Origin: Bacillota bacterium
Lineage (GTDB): Bacteria > Bacillota > Sulfobacillia > Sulfobacillales > Sulfobacillaceae
DNA: 64,000 bases
Assembly: GCA_021784595.1 (NCBI GenBank)
Contig: JAJYHT010000088.1
Location: 1 to 64,000, forward strand
Reading direction: 5' to 3'
Part shown: piece by piece, positions 35,471-44,536 of the stretch
How the letters are laid out: the number at the start of each line of letters is the position of its first letter
Numbering within the stretch: the stretch's first letter is position 1
Made by a program: the position numbers and the translations under genes
Notes under the pieces: generated by a model
What the model was told of the DNA's origin: nothing
The model's database searches: none
Seen by the model: only the letters and a program-made list of their open reading frames with translations

Positions 35471-36629
35471 AGAACGGCTTTCACTGGCGCAAATATGGCT
35501 GGTTAGCATTTTAGGACTTGCCGAGTTCGCCCGCGGCGCATTGATTGTATCCTTATTGCCAGCATTTGTCACCGGACCTTTGGGAGCACCGATCACGATT
35601 GTTGGATGGGCCCTATCAAGTCATTATTTTCTGGATACGGTGTTTCGCGGTCCATCTGGCTGGTTGGTAGACCGCATTGGACCGCCGAGGGTACTGACCA
35701 TTGGCGTAGCCATTGAAATTTTGGCGCTGATCGGCGCCATGAATACTCGTAGTGCGGGATGGGTAATCGTGTTTGTGTCGTTGTTGGGGGTGGGGACGGC
35801 AACCCACTGGCCTGCAGTGGTCACGGGAACCAATAGACTCACGGCCCCCGAACGCCGGGCGTCGGTGATGGGACTGGTATTTGCAGCGTGGTTGACGGGG
35901 TCTGGCCTAGGGCCAGTGCTCATTAACTTTTTGCTTAATGGGCGGGACCGCGTGGCTTTTTTGGTTCTCATAATGGCCGACATTGCCGCTTTTGCCATGA
36001 CCATCATAGTTTACGATCCCCGGCTGTATCATATTCATGAAACCGGCCACCGAGTCCACCATTGGTTTAAGACGTTAAAGCCGTTTCGCGCCGTATTGCC
36101 GGGAATGTTTGTGCAAAATATGACATTGGGCGTCATGCTGCCAATTTTGCAGCCCTTTGTATCACGAGTGCTGCATTTTAGCCACTGGCAGTTTGCAGAA
36201 CTTTTGATTGGTAGCGGAGCTTTTACGGTGGTATTATTGGTGCCAATGGGACGGATCACGGATCGGTTTGGCTTAAAGGTGCCCTTGGTAACCGGATTTT
36301 TTTTGGCGGGTGTGTCGTTGACTGCGGTGGGTGTGGTGCGGCACTTTTGGCCACTAATAGTAGCAGGAGGGTTTTTGGGCTTGTCCTATGCAATGATCTT
36401 GCCTTCTTGGAATGCATTTTTAGCAGGAATGATTCCCAAAGAAATAGAAGGCTGGTTATGGGGGGTCTTCATGACGGTCGAAGGCATGGGTATGGCGATA
36501 GGCCCCATCATTGGCGCTAGACTTTTTGGCTTTCGCATTTGGGCGCCGTTTATGGTGTCAGCAGCTATTTTGCTTCTAATGGGCTGCTTTTACGTAATCT
36601 ATCCCTTGGGTAAATCGGTTAAGACTTAG
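35457..36629 (+). CDS. MFS transporter (envelope cluster)
   Basis: A 390-aa major facilitator with about 12 helices. The loop motif between helices 2 and 3 reads GWLVDRIGPPRV, and that of the second half GRITDRFGLKVPLV. It starts inside the glycosyltransferase gene and shares its operon. It could move a lipid or sugar precursor across the membrane, which is inference from position. The substrate is not determined. Confidence 0.8.
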   Translation: MRQPKERLSLAQIWLVSILGLAEFARGALIVSLLPAFVTGPLGAPITIVGWALSSHYFLDTVFRGPSGWLVDRIGPPRVLTIGVAIEILALIGAMNTRSAGWVIVFVSLLGVGTATHWPAVVTGTNRLTAPERRASVMGLVFAAWLTGSGLGPVLINFLLNGRDRVAFLVLIMADIAAFAMTIIVYDPRLYHIHETGHRVHHWFKTLKPFRAVLPGMFVQNMTLGVMLPILQPFVSRVLHFSHWQFAELLIGSGAFTVVLLVPMGRITDRFGLKVPLVTGFFLAGVSLTAVGVVRHFWPLIVAGGFLGLSYAMILPSWNAFLAGMIPKEIEGWLWGVFMTVEGMGMAIGPIIGARLFGFRIWAPFMVSAAILLLMGCFYVIYPLGKSVKT

Positions 36630-36669
36630 CAATGGGGGGGAACTGGGAGGCGGGTCTAACGAGATCGGC

Positions 36670-36697
36670 TTGAACAGAGATGAAAATACATTGTATA
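36670..36697 (+). promoter_or_regulatory. Possible promoter of the deacetylase gene
   Basis: TTGAAC (36670) and TGTATA (36692) are 16 bases apart in the 136-base gap before the polysaccharide deacetylase, so this gene may have its own promoter. Confidence 0.35.
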
Positions 36698-36765
36698 GCG
36701 GGGATACCCGTGCCAGGCATGTCTGTACCCTATAGCTACCACGCGTTGATTTGGAGCGTGATGGC

Positions 36766-38010
36766 ATGATCACCATCGTGGGGTTCGTGGTGGGGTTGTG
36801 GGTCCTCGCCTATGGTTTGCCTGATCTCTTCTGGCACCACCTGCAATGGGGAAGCTTTCAAGGTTCCCGCGACAGTCACAAGATTGCCTTAACCTTCGAT
36901 GATGGACCGGGACAGGATACCGCGGCCATTTTGGATGTGCTAGCAGCCCATCAAGCAAAGGCGACATTCTTCATTGTGGTAGAGGCCGCGGAGCGTCACC
37001 CGGATTTAATTCAACGCATGGTGCGGGACGGGCATACGCTTGGGTTGCACGGGGTATCTCATCGATCCATGTACCTGGAAACACCGTGGGCAAGTGTGCG
37101 AACCATTCGACAGGGAGCTCGTCTACTGGAAAATTTGACCGGGCAGCCCTTGCGTTACTATCGCCCGCCATGGGGACACGTCAATCTGTTTTCCTGGTGG
37201 GCATGGAAGAAATCTGGCCTGGTTCCTGTATTTTGGACTATCGCGCCCGATGATTGGAATCCGCTTCATAATGCCGAGATGATTTATCGCACCATTGTTC
37301 AGTGCGCATCACCCGGATCGATTGTGGTGCTGCACGATGGAGGCGGCGACCGTCAACCCACTATTGCGGCTTTAGACAAAGCCATTGGGGTTTTAAGAAA
37401 GTTAAACCTGGAGCCGGTCAGTCTGGACTCCATGCCATTGGATGCGTCTGAATTACGACGGATGTGGACTTGGTGGGAAATGCGGTTTACCCAGGCATGG
37501 GATATCGACACCGTGCCGTCGTCACTGGGCGGGGATCCTGTTCTACGGTTGGGCCACATTCAATATAAGGGTTCGGCGGTTAGGTTTGCCGAGGGCACAC
37601 AGCTGGTTCGGGGAACTCCCATGGCGGAGATTCACTTTGGGAACCCAGCTCTGGCTCAATTAAGCAAAAACGCCACGGGCGGGCTGAGAGCTTTTCATGC
37701 CGTATTGAGAAGTTTGACAGACGTAGCCCAGTTTGTGGAGACCAGTGAGAAGTATCGGGACGTGCAAGCGGTAGGCGGTATCACGCTGCTCGACGCTTCG
37801 AGCGCGATTGAAAAATTGGGGTTTTTAAGGATCCCTATTCGTGGTTGGCAAAAATGGTCCATGTGGTTTTATTTGGCGATACTGATGTCGGTTTACCACA
37901 CGCAAGGATGGCGCACCTTGAAGCGTTTTTTTAAACTTCAACCAGTCTTATTGGTCATGTCAAGGAAACACTTGGAAGATCGGTATTTGCGACGATCCAA
38001 AGAAGCCTAA
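36766..38010 (+). CDS. Polysaccharide deacetylase with YkoP-like C-terminal domain
   Basis: A 414-aa protein. A hydrophobic N-terminus (ITIVGFVVGLWVLAYGL) anchors or exports it. Residues 40 to 220 are a NodB-type deacetylase with ALTFDDGPG (catalytic Asp and metal Asp), GLHGVSHRS (metal His pair), YYRPPWG and LHDGGGDR. The C-terminal 200 residues (RMWTWWEMRFTQAW, LRLGHIQYKG, LTDVAQFVET) look like the YkoP-type domain, from memory. It likely modifies an extracytoplasmic glycan or glycolipid made by the upstream glycosyltransferase. Confidence 0.85.
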   Translation: MITIVGFVVGLWVLAYGLPDLFWHHLQWGSFQGSRDSHKIALTFDDGPGQDTAAILDVLAAHQAKATFFIVVEAAERHPDLIQRMVRDGHTLGLHGVSHRSMYLETPWASVRTIRQGARLLENLTGQPLRYYRPPWGHVNLFSWWAWKKSGLVPVFWTIAPDDWNPLHNAEMIYRTIVQCASPGSIVVLHDGGGDRQPTIAALDKAIGVLRKLNLEPVSLDSMPLDASELRRMWTWWEMRFTQAWDIDTVPSSLGGDPVLRLGHIQYKGSAVRFAEGTQLVRGTPMAEIHFGNPALAQLSKNATGGLRAFHAVLRSLTDVAQFVETSEKYRDVQAVGGITLLDASSAIEKLGFLRIPIRGWQKWSMWFYLAILMSVYHTQGWRTLKRFFKLQPVLLVMSRKHLEDRYLRRSKEA

Positions 38011-38030
38011 GGCAGGGATCATCCCTGCCT
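38010..38030. terminator. Strong inverted repeat after the deacetylase gene
   Basis: AGGCAGGG and CCCTGCCT form an eight-base stem with a five-base loop that begins at the end of the gene. There is no T tract, so it is either a poor terminator or an mRNA-stabilising hairpin. Confidence 0.4.
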
Positions 38031-38169
38031 ATAACGGCGGTATGACAATGGCCTGTCCGATCTGGGCGGGTGCCTGCAACTAACGGTAATGGCTCCAAGA
38101 ATTCCGCCACCATCCACCTCTTCTAGTGGTCTTTAGCCGATATGGATGCAGGACGGTTAGGCATGTCGT

Positions 38170-38445
38170 CTACCAATCGGAATTTAGTGCTTGCGCAACT
38201 TTTTCCCGGAATCCCGGTTGGTTGCGCAGTCGTCCTACTAGCTGCAGAACGATTTTTTCTAAATAGTTGTCCGTGTCGGAAGCTCCCGGTTTCATCCAGG
38301 CAAATATTGTCTCAGCCAACACGTCTGAGATGACGGCCTCTCCGCGAGGAGAGGTCATGAACTGGTGTAGCCACTTCTCCATACGGGGCTCTATCACCGC
38401 TTCGAGCCGTTCTTCGAACATTCTTTCCAATTGGCGGGGAAACAT
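38170..38445 (-). CDS. Hypothetical helical protein, 91 aa
   Basis: A small soluble protein, predicted mostly helical (RQLERMFEERLEAVIEPRMEKWLHQF, then LEKIVLQLVGRLRNQPGF). AGGTGA lies a few bases before the ATG at 38445. No family or function is recognised. Confidence 0.45.
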   Translation of the reverse strand: MFPRQLERMFEERLEAVIEPRMEKWLHQFMTSPRGEAVISDVLAETIFAWMKPGASDTDNYLEKIVLQLVGRLRNQPGFREKVAQALNSDW

Positions 38446-38654
38446 TAGGTCACCTGCCCTTCTAGTGTATATAGTGTCATAGAACAGCCTGGAGCTCAAT
38501 CTGAGGACCGCAGCATCACAATATAACGATGAAAACATGTCAATGCGGGCCATCATATAGACTATTTGACCGTGTTATACATGACTAGAGACCTGTTTAG
38601 CAACTGCACCAGGTTAGCCAATGATGGAGATCAGAGAATCCAAGGGGGCGTTGG

Positions 38655-39107
38655 TTGGTGAAGTTGGATGGACGCAGAACGTTGGAAGCTACCATAGAAC
38701 AATCGTACGCTTTGTTAACTAATCCTGAGGTGCTGGTTCGAACCATGCCCGGGTTGAAAAGTTTGGTTGCACGCGGACCATGGAGCTATGATGCCGAAAT
38801 CGAGTGGGGAGTGGCTTCGATCGGGGGCAAATACGTCGGAGAGATTCGCATGGTTGATGCCAAGCCGCCGGCATTTTATCGTATGATGATGGAGGGGCAG
38901 GGTCCCAAAGGATTGGTGACTATCGATTTAGCGATGACCTTGACGTCATCGGGACAGCGGAGCACGGAACTGCATTATCAGGGAGAAGCGCATGTGGACC
39001 AAAGCGCGACGGGCTCGGCTGTCGGTCAGCGCATCATGTCCGGTTTAACCCAGGCGATGATGAACCAGTTCTTTTCGGCTTTAGCAAAAGAAGCGAAACG
39101 CATTTAA
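38655..39107 (+). CDS. coxG: CoxG-like SRPBCC protein
   Basis: A 150-aa START-like (SRPBCC) protein of the CoxG type. It opens like the family (AYALLTNPEVLVRTMPGLKSL, then the strands GVASIGGKYVGEIRM) and ends with an amphipathic helix. CoxG helps bring aerobic CO dehydrogenase or related molybdenum hydroxylases to the membrane. It sits 17 bases before xdhC. The structural genes coxM, coxS and coxL are not in the window. TTG (38655) and GTG (38658) are both possible starts behind a GGGGG site. Confidence 0.75.
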   Translation: MVKLDGRRTLEATIEQSYALLTNPEVLVRTMPGLKSLVARGPWSYDAEIEWGVASIGGKYVGEIRMVDAKPPAFYRMMMEGQGPKGLVTIDLAMTLTSSGQRSTELHYQGEAHVDQSATGSAVGQRIMSGLTQAMMNQFFSALAKEAKRI

Positions 39108-39124
39108 TTTGGGGGGAGGCAATC

Positions 39125-40129
39125 ATGTCGTCGATACGAGAAGCCCAACAAGTCTGGCAGGCTATATTGCGCGCGAATCAGCGCGGTGCGGATACGGCAC
39201 TTCTGAGTTTGGTCGCCGTGCGAGGATCGGCCTACCGCAGGCCGGGGGCCAAAATGATGATGGCTAGCGATGGCGAGATGTTTGGTACACTCAGCGGAGG
39301 GTGTTTGGAAGGGGATCTATATCATTATGCGGAAGAGGCGATGCAGTCGGGGAAAGCGCAAATGCGCCAGTACGATTTGACGGAAGATACCATGTGGGGC
39401 CTTGGTATTGGTTGCAAAGGCACGATTACGGTATGGGTGGAGCCCTTAAAGCCTGGCACGCCATTTTGGCAACTCTATGGCCAGCTTTTGACGGCGGACC
39501 AACCATTTTTGTTATGGGCCCAACTGCCTGAAGGTTTTCGCAGAATTTGCCACACCAGGCAGTGTGTTCCCGAAGGCGTTTTGCCTGATCGCATCGTTCC
39601 TTGGCGCGGGGCCACCGAGTATGTGGATGGTGTCCTGTATGATGTTTTAGTGCCTCCTCAACGGCTTGTGGTGGCGGGTGCTGGACATGACGCGGGGCCT
39701 TTGGTGGCGTTGGCGGACCAGGCGGGATTTGAGGTGACGGTTTTGGACCCACGACCTCATTTCAACAACGCGAGAAAATTGCCAGGGGCTAGCGAATATC
39801 TGGTCAAGCAAGCCGAGGAGGTGGCCCCCCAAAGTCTTAGAGGCGCTTACTGGGTCATTATGAATCATCATGAGGCGCGGGACCGGGCGGCATTGGCGCT
39901 GGCACTAAGCCAGGAGCCGCAATATATCGGAATGTTGGGGCCTCGCAGCCGAACACTGGATTTGCTGAACGGGCATTCTGTACCCTCGCCCATGAGAACT
40001 CCGGTCGGATTGAATATTGGGGCCGAGACTGTGGACGAAGTGGCCATCAGCATCGTGGCGGAACTGCTCGCGGCCCGTAATGGAAAAACCGGAGGTCCCC
40101 TGAATGGACAAGACCGTATCCACGACTAA
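39125..40129 (+). CDS. XdhC/CoxI-family molybdenum cofactor maturation factor
   Basis: A 334-aa protein of the XdhC family, which guides sulfuration and insertion of the molybdenum cofactor into hydroxylases. The N-terminal XdhC_CoxI domain has RGSAYRRPGAKMMM and LSGGCLEGDL; the C-terminal Rossmann domain has LVVAGAGHDAGPLVALADQAGF, MNHHEARDRAAL and GMLGPRSR. A GGGGGGAGG site precedes the ATG. The last 26 bases overlap the nucleotidyltransferase gene. Confidence 0.88.
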   Translation: MSSIREAQQVWQAILRANQRGADTALLSLVAVRGSAYRRPGAKMMMASDGEMFGTLSGGCLEGDLYHYAEEAMQSGKAQMRQYDLTEDTMWGLGIGCKGTITVWVEPLKPGTPFWQLYGQLLTADQPFLLWAQLPEGFRRICHTRQCVPEGVLPDRIVPWRGATEYVDGVLYDVLVPPQRLVVAGAGHDAGPLVALADQAGFEVTVLDPRPHFNNARKLPGASEYLVKQAEEVAPQSLRGAYWVIMNHHEARDRAALALALSQEPQYIGMLGPRSRTLDLLNGHSVPSPMRTPVGLNIGAETVDEVAISIVAELLAARNGKTGGPLNGQDRIHD

Positions 40130-40748
40130 GCCGATTGCGATTATATTAGCTGCGGGTTTATCGCGGCGGATGGGACGTCCGAAATCGGAATTGGCTTGGG
40201 GCAATGGTACATTGGTGACACATGTTGTGCGATTGACCCGTGAACACATGGGTTGGGTCACAATACTGGTTCGCTCGCCTTTCGTTGCGCCGTTGCAGGG
40301 TGTTGTGGATATTGTTAATCCGTCTCCCGAAAAAGGTATAGCAGAGTCGTTGCGCTTAGGGTTGGAAGTGGTCTTAAATCGTCATGACTTCTTGCCAATC
40401 GCCATTTTTCTGGCAGACCAACCTTTTGTCCAAGCACGTGATACGACCGAGGTATGGACAGCGTTATTGCAGCATCCCGAAGCGATGGCCGCGCGGCCAA
40501 AATATAACGGGCGCATCGGGCATCCGGTGCTCATACGGTCCAACCTCTTAGCGTCGATAATGAAAGACTTGTCCGGCGATGAAGGCTTAGGCTCTTGGTT
40601 GGGCAAACGGTCAGATGTTCTGACAGTAGACATTGCCGTGGGATCCCGACCCAATCCTGCCTGGGATTTAGACACACCGGAAGATTATGCTTTGGCTTTA
40701 GCATGGCATGAACAAGGAGAGGATACCGATGGCACAAAACATATTTGA
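40104..40748 (+). CDS. mocA: MocA-like molybdenum cofactor nucleotidyltransferase
   Basis: A 214-aa NTP-transferase domain protein. The signature IILAAGLSRRMGRPKSELAWG binds the nucleotide, and IFLADQPFV carries the metal Asp. Such enzymes cytidylate the molybdenum cofactor to MCD for hydroxylases. It overlaps xdhC upstream and the acyl-CoA synthetase downstream (20 bases). MobA (GMP transfer) is a less likely alternative given the xdhC and coxG neighbours. Confidence 0.8.
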   Translation: MDKTVSTTKPIAIILAAGLSRRMGRPKSELAWGNGTLVTHVVRLTREHMGWVTILVRSPFVAPLQGVVDIVNPSPEKGIAESLRLGLEVVLNRHDFLPIAIFLADQPFVQARDTTEVWTALLQHPEAMAARPKYNGRIGHPVLIRSNLLASIMKDLSGDEGLGSWLGKRSDVLTVDIAVGSRPNPAWDLDTPEDYALALAWHEQGEDTDGTKHI

Positions 40749-42669
40749 AAATGCTCCTATCGTGTGGCAACCTACGCCAGAACAATTAGAGACTGCCAAT
40801 ATCACCCGGTTCATGGGGCGTTATGGGATTTTGTCTCTGAATTCGCTGAGAGATCGAGCGGCGAATGATCCGGCCTGGTTTTGGGATGCGGTGATGAAGG
40901 ACATGGAATGGCCTTTTGTCACCCCATATCAAGAAGTGCTGGATGTCTCTGACGGGATTGCTTGGCCCAAGTTCTTTGTGGGGGGACGCACGAATTTGGC
41001 GCTGGCGGCAGTGGATCGTCATGCATTAGGCCCAAATGGCGATAAAATTGCAGTAATCGCCCACCCCGAATTGGGTGCGGTTAAGACTTGGACCTATCGT
41101 CAGTTGTACGACCAGGCAAATGAATTGGCGGTTAAGTTAAGAGAGTTGAATATCGGACCGGGTGATGTGGTAGGAGTCTATCTGCCGATGATGGGGGAGG
41201 CCGTCGTGGCCATGATCGCGCTAGCCAAAATTGGTGCGATATTCTTGCCCATATTTTCGGGCTATGGGGCCGATGCTTTGCGCATTAGACTGGTGGACGC
41301 CCGAGCTAAAGCACTGATTTGCGCCGATGGCATGACTCGTCGCGGCCGCTCGATTAATATGAAAGAAACAGTCGATATCGCGATTAGAGACTTAAGCCAG
41401 ATTGCTCATATCATTGTCGTGCAGAAAACTCATCAAGACGTGGGTTGGGTCCCCACCCGCGATGTTTGGTGGCAGGACCTGGTCTTGGGGGAGACAGTTG
41501 CTGATCAGACGGTGGCGGTGGAATCAGAAACTCCATTGATGGTAATTTATACTTCAGGTACCACTGGCAAACCTAAAGGCGCCGTGCATACTCATACCGG
41601 TTTTCCGGTAAAATGCACCCAAGACTTGCAGCACAGCTTTGATTTGAAGCCCCAAGACAAGCTCTTTTGGTATACCGATATGGGATGGATGATGGGACCT
41701 TTTATGGTATACGGAGGACTTGTCACGGGGTCTACCATAGTTTTGTACGATGGGACTCCCGACTGGCCGGATCCAGGGGTTTTGTGGCGCATTTTGGACG
41801 AACATCGAGTAACTGTGTTTGGGATTTCTCCGACTGTAATTCGCGCGCTTATGGCTTATGGTACGGATCCGATTAAGACATACCAGTTGGATAGCTTGCG
41901 CGTGCTCGGTTCTTCAGGAGAACCCTGGAATCCTGATCCGTGGGAATGGTTTTTTACTCAGATAGGACGTAAACGTTGTCCGATTGTAAATTATAGTGGG
42001 GGGACAGAGATTTCGGGCGGGATTTTGGCGGCGTCTACAGTAGAACCACAAAAACCGTGCGCATTCTCGGGCCCCATTCCTGGGATGGCGGCTGCAGTGT
42101 TGAATGATCAAGGGACATCGGTTCACGAATCGGTGGGCGAACTCGCCTTGATGCAGCCGTGGCCCGGTATGACACGAGGATTCCTCCATGACCGCGACCG
42201 ATATCTGGAGTCTTATTGGAGTCGTTTCCCCGGAATTTGGGTGCATGGCGATTTTGCTTATATTGATGGAGAAGGTTTTTGGTATATATTAGGCCGGAGC
42301 GACGATACCATTAAGGTCGCGGGCAAGCGTGTGGGCCCAGCAGAAATCGAATCTGTTTTGGTTAGTCATCCACAGGTCGCGGAAGCCGCTGTCATTGGGG
42401 TGCCCCATCCTGTAAAAGGAGAAAGCTTGGTATGCTTTGTTGTCTTAATTGATCCGACACCACCCGAAGAAGAGCTGGTTCATCTCGTAGAGTCCAGCAT
42501 GGGCAAGGCGCTTAAACCAGCCAAAGTGATCAGGGTTCAGGAATTGCCCAAAACCCGTAATGGCAAGGTGGTGCGTAGAGCGATCAAGGCCCAGTATTTA
42601 GGCCAACCATTGGGAGATGTAAGCGCCATTGAAAACCCGGGAGCTTTGGCGGCAATTCAAAAGGCCTAG
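40729..42669 (+). CDS. Acetyl-CoA synthetase-like AMP-forming acyl-CoA synthetase
   Basis: A 646-aa ANL-family ligase of the Acs type. The N-terminal ACAS_N-like part (NDPAWFWDAVMKDMEW) is followed by the phosphate loop IYTSGTTGKPKGAVHTH, then NYSGGTEISGG, WVHGDFAYIDGEGFWY, the hinge GRSDDTIKVAGKRVGPAE and the catalytic lysine in KTRNGKVVRRA. Substrate may be acetate, propionate or another short acid. The ATG at 40729 is seven bases after AGGAGAGG and lies inside the end of the nucleotidyltransferase gene. Confidence 0.85.
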   Translation: MAQNIFENAPIVWQPTPEQLETANITRFMGRYGILSLNSLRDRAANDPAWFWDAVMKDMEWPFVTPYQEVLDVSDGIAWPKFFVGGRTNLALAAVDRHALGPNGDKIAVIAHPELGAVKTWTYRQLYDQANELAVKLRELNIGPGDVVGVYLPMMGEAVVAMIALAKIGAIFLPIFSGYGADALRIRLVDARAKALICADGMTRRGRSINMKETVDIAIRDLSQIAHIIVVQKTHQDVGWVPTRDVWWQDLVLGETVADQTVAVESETPLMVIYTSGTTGKPKGAVHTHTGFPVKCTQDLQHSFDLKPQDKLFWYTDMGWMMGPFMVYGGLVTGSTIVLYDGTPDWPDPGVLWRILDEHRVTVFGISPTVIRALMAYGTDPIKTYQLDSLRVLGSSGEPWNPDPWEWFFTQIGRKRCPIVNYSGGTEISGGILAASTVEPQKPCAFSGPIPGMAAAVLNDQGTSVHESVGELALMQPWPGMTRGFLHDRDRYLESYWSRFPGIWVHGDFAYIDGEGFWYILGRSDDTIKVAGKRVGPAEIESVLVSHPQVAEAAVIGVPHPVKGESLVCFVVLIDPTPPEEELVHLVESSMGKALKPAKVIRVQELPKTRNGKVVRRAIKAQYLGQPLGDVSAIENPGALAAIQKA

Positions 42670-42764
42670 CAGGCTATCGGACGATCGCGACCCGATCACG
42701 TAAGAAGGGCACCGATTTTTAGGGGACAACAGGAGAATAAAGTATTTTTGAGGGAGTTCATTTG

Positions 42765-43538
42765 ATGAAGGCACCTAACGGATTAGTGTACTATCGGCAA
42801 GGCGTTGGTAAAGAGACCATATTGATGCATCCTAGCCTCGGTCTGGGACGATTCCTATTCCACCGTCTATCGCCGTTTTTGACGCAGGATTATTCGGTGG
42901 TGACTTGGGATCCCCGAGGTGTTGGTGATCGACGCGACCGAGAGCCGAGTCTTTCGGGGTGGGTTGACGATGTGCTCACACTGATTGAAGCGTCCGACGA
43001 GCCTGTCCATTTGTTGGGGATATCGCTAGGAACCTGGGTAATGGGCAGGGCTGCTGTTTTGGCGTCGGACCAAATCGCCAGTCTTACGTTGATTGGGGCC
43101 AGTCTTGGTTTTGCGGGCGGGGAGGAAGAAGTGGCCCGCCGGCGCCAGCAGTTAAATGATGAAGGCATGGCAGAGTTCGGCAAACGGTATGCCGAGACTA
43201 CTCTAATGCCCGCCACTCAGAAAGAAATCAAAGACAACTTGGCGATCGAACTTGGGCTCGTAAAGCCCGAAAGCTATTTAACAGCAATGAAAGCCATTTA
43301 CACTGAGGGTAACCAGACCGTCTTTTCTGAAATTCGATGTCCGACGCTGGTATTGGTTGGTCAGCAGGATCAGAGAACACCGCCAGCGATGGCGGACGCT
43401 GTCGCCGAAACTATTCATACACCCTATGTCCGCATTATTCCTCGTGCGGGACATTTGGCCGTGCTCGACCAGCCGGGCCGAGTGGCGGCAATTGTATCGG
43501 CTTTTTGCCGATGGCGCCGTCTGCCTCCAGACTATTGA
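42765..43538 (+). CDS. Alpha/beta hydrolase
   Basis: A 257-aa alpha/beta-hydrolase. The oxyanion region follows MHPSLGLGRFLF, the nucleophile is in LLGISLGTWVMG, the acid is probably in GQQDQRTPP and the histidine in RAGHLAVLDQPG. Family close to 3-oxoadipate enol-lactonase-like hydrolases, but the substrate is unknown. ATG at 42765 follows GGGAG. It stands about 95 bases after the acyl-CoA synthetase. Confidence 0.8.
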   Translation: MKAPNGLVYYRQGVGKETILMHPSLGLGRFLFHRLSPFLTQDYSVVTWDPRGVGDRRDREPSLSGWVDDVLTLIEASDEPVHLLGISLGTWVMGRAAVLASDQIASLTLIGASLGFAGGEEEVARRRQQLNDEGMAEFGKRYAETTLMPATQKEIKDNLAIELGLVKPESYLTAMKAIYTEGNQTVFSEIRCPTLVLVGQQDQRTPPAMADAVAETIHTPYVRIIPRAGHLAVLDQPGRVAAIVSAFCRWRRLPPDY

Positions 43539-43621
43539 AACCTTCACTGTCCTTGCTTGCAGTGTTTGGGGCTAGGATACGGTACAATAAGAAGGAATTA
43601 GTTCGGAAAGGGGAGGACATG

Positions 43622-44536
43622 ATGAATTTTGATGATCGACGCCGTTATCGTCGATTAAAAATTCTGACTACAGTTGGACCCACCCTTTTCGTAGCTGTTG
43701 CTGAGACCTTTCGTTTCTATTACTTGCGGTTGGTATTGCCGCCTGCTAGTGTGAGCCTAGTGGCAGTGGCGGTGACTTTAGTGGGTGCGGCGGGATTTTC
43801 CACTTACGTCTTCGATGTGGTGGAGAAGATGGAGAATGAACGCCAGCAATATAAAGATGCGATGTTGGCGTTACAGGAACGGGAAAGATTGGCTCGCGAA
43901 ATGCATGACGGGTTGGCGCAAAACCTGGCGGCGATTAATCTCAATGTACACCGGGCCAAGAAGTTATTGGAATCCAAAGACTATCCAGGGCTCGACGAAG
44001 AACTCGGACATATTCAGTCGGCTGTTAATCTGTCATACACGGAAGTGCGTCAGTCGCTGTATGATTTAAAGGCCTCCCAGACCTTGCAGCAGGGATTTTG
44101 GAAAACCTTGCATAAACAATCTCAAGATTTTGAGCGCAGCACGGGCATACCGGTGAAGTTGGAGCCGCTGCCTGAGGAACAAGAGCCATGGAACGATTCT
44201 ACTGCAGTCCAGATTTTACGCATTGTGCAAGAGTCCCTGGCCAATGTTCGAAAGCATGCAGCGGCCAAGTTGGTGATAATTCGAGCCATTCGAGAAGACA
44301 ATCGCGTAAAAATCAGCATTATTGACGATGGCAAGGGATTTGTGCCGGTGCCGGCGGGCGAAGTGGGCCATCATTTTGGATTAAGCATTATGGAAGAGCG
44401 CGCAGAATCAGTTGGTGGACGTGTTACGATTCACTCACAACCGGGTGTGGGCACCACGGTAACCATTATCTTAGCCCTTGATGGGCAACGAGGAGGGGAC
44501 AACCTTGGAAAAGGCAAGACTTATGTTGGTGGATGA
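43622..44536 (+). CDS. NarL-type sensor histidine kinase
   Basis: A 304-aa kinase with two N-terminal membrane helices and almost no external loop, then a coiled segment (VEKMENERQQYKDAMLALQERE). The HisKA_3 phosphoacceptor is in LAREMHDGLAQNLAAI, and the ATP-binding HATPase_c domain has VQESLANVRKHA, IIDDGKGF and GLSIMEERAE. With so small a sensor region it probably senses a membrane signal or a partner protein. It overlaps the response regulator gene by 32 bases. Confidence 0.88.
   Translation: MNFDDRRRYRRLKILTTVGPTLFVAVAETFRFYYLRLVLPPASVSLVAVAVTLVGAAGFSTYVFDVVEKMENERQQYKDAMLALQERERLAREMHDGLAQNLAAINLNVHRAKKLLESKDYPGLDEELGHIQSAVNLSYTEVRQSLYDLKASQTLQQGFWKTLHKQSQDFERSTGIPVKLEPLPEEQEPWNDSTAVQILRIVQESLANVRKHAAAKLVIIRAIREDNRVKISIIDDGKGFVPVPAGEVGHHFGLSIMEERAESVGGRVTIHSQPGVGTTVTIILALDGQRGGDNLGKGKTYVGG

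Noticed and set aside
36640-36765. Riboswitch before the deacetylase
   Set aside because: Some GC-rich complementarity is visible, but no known riboswitch core motif can be recognised.
43337-43621. Upstream extension of the histidine kinase into the hydrolase gene
   Set aside because: The extension is a shadow of the hydrolase; GGGGAGG precedes the ATG at 43622.
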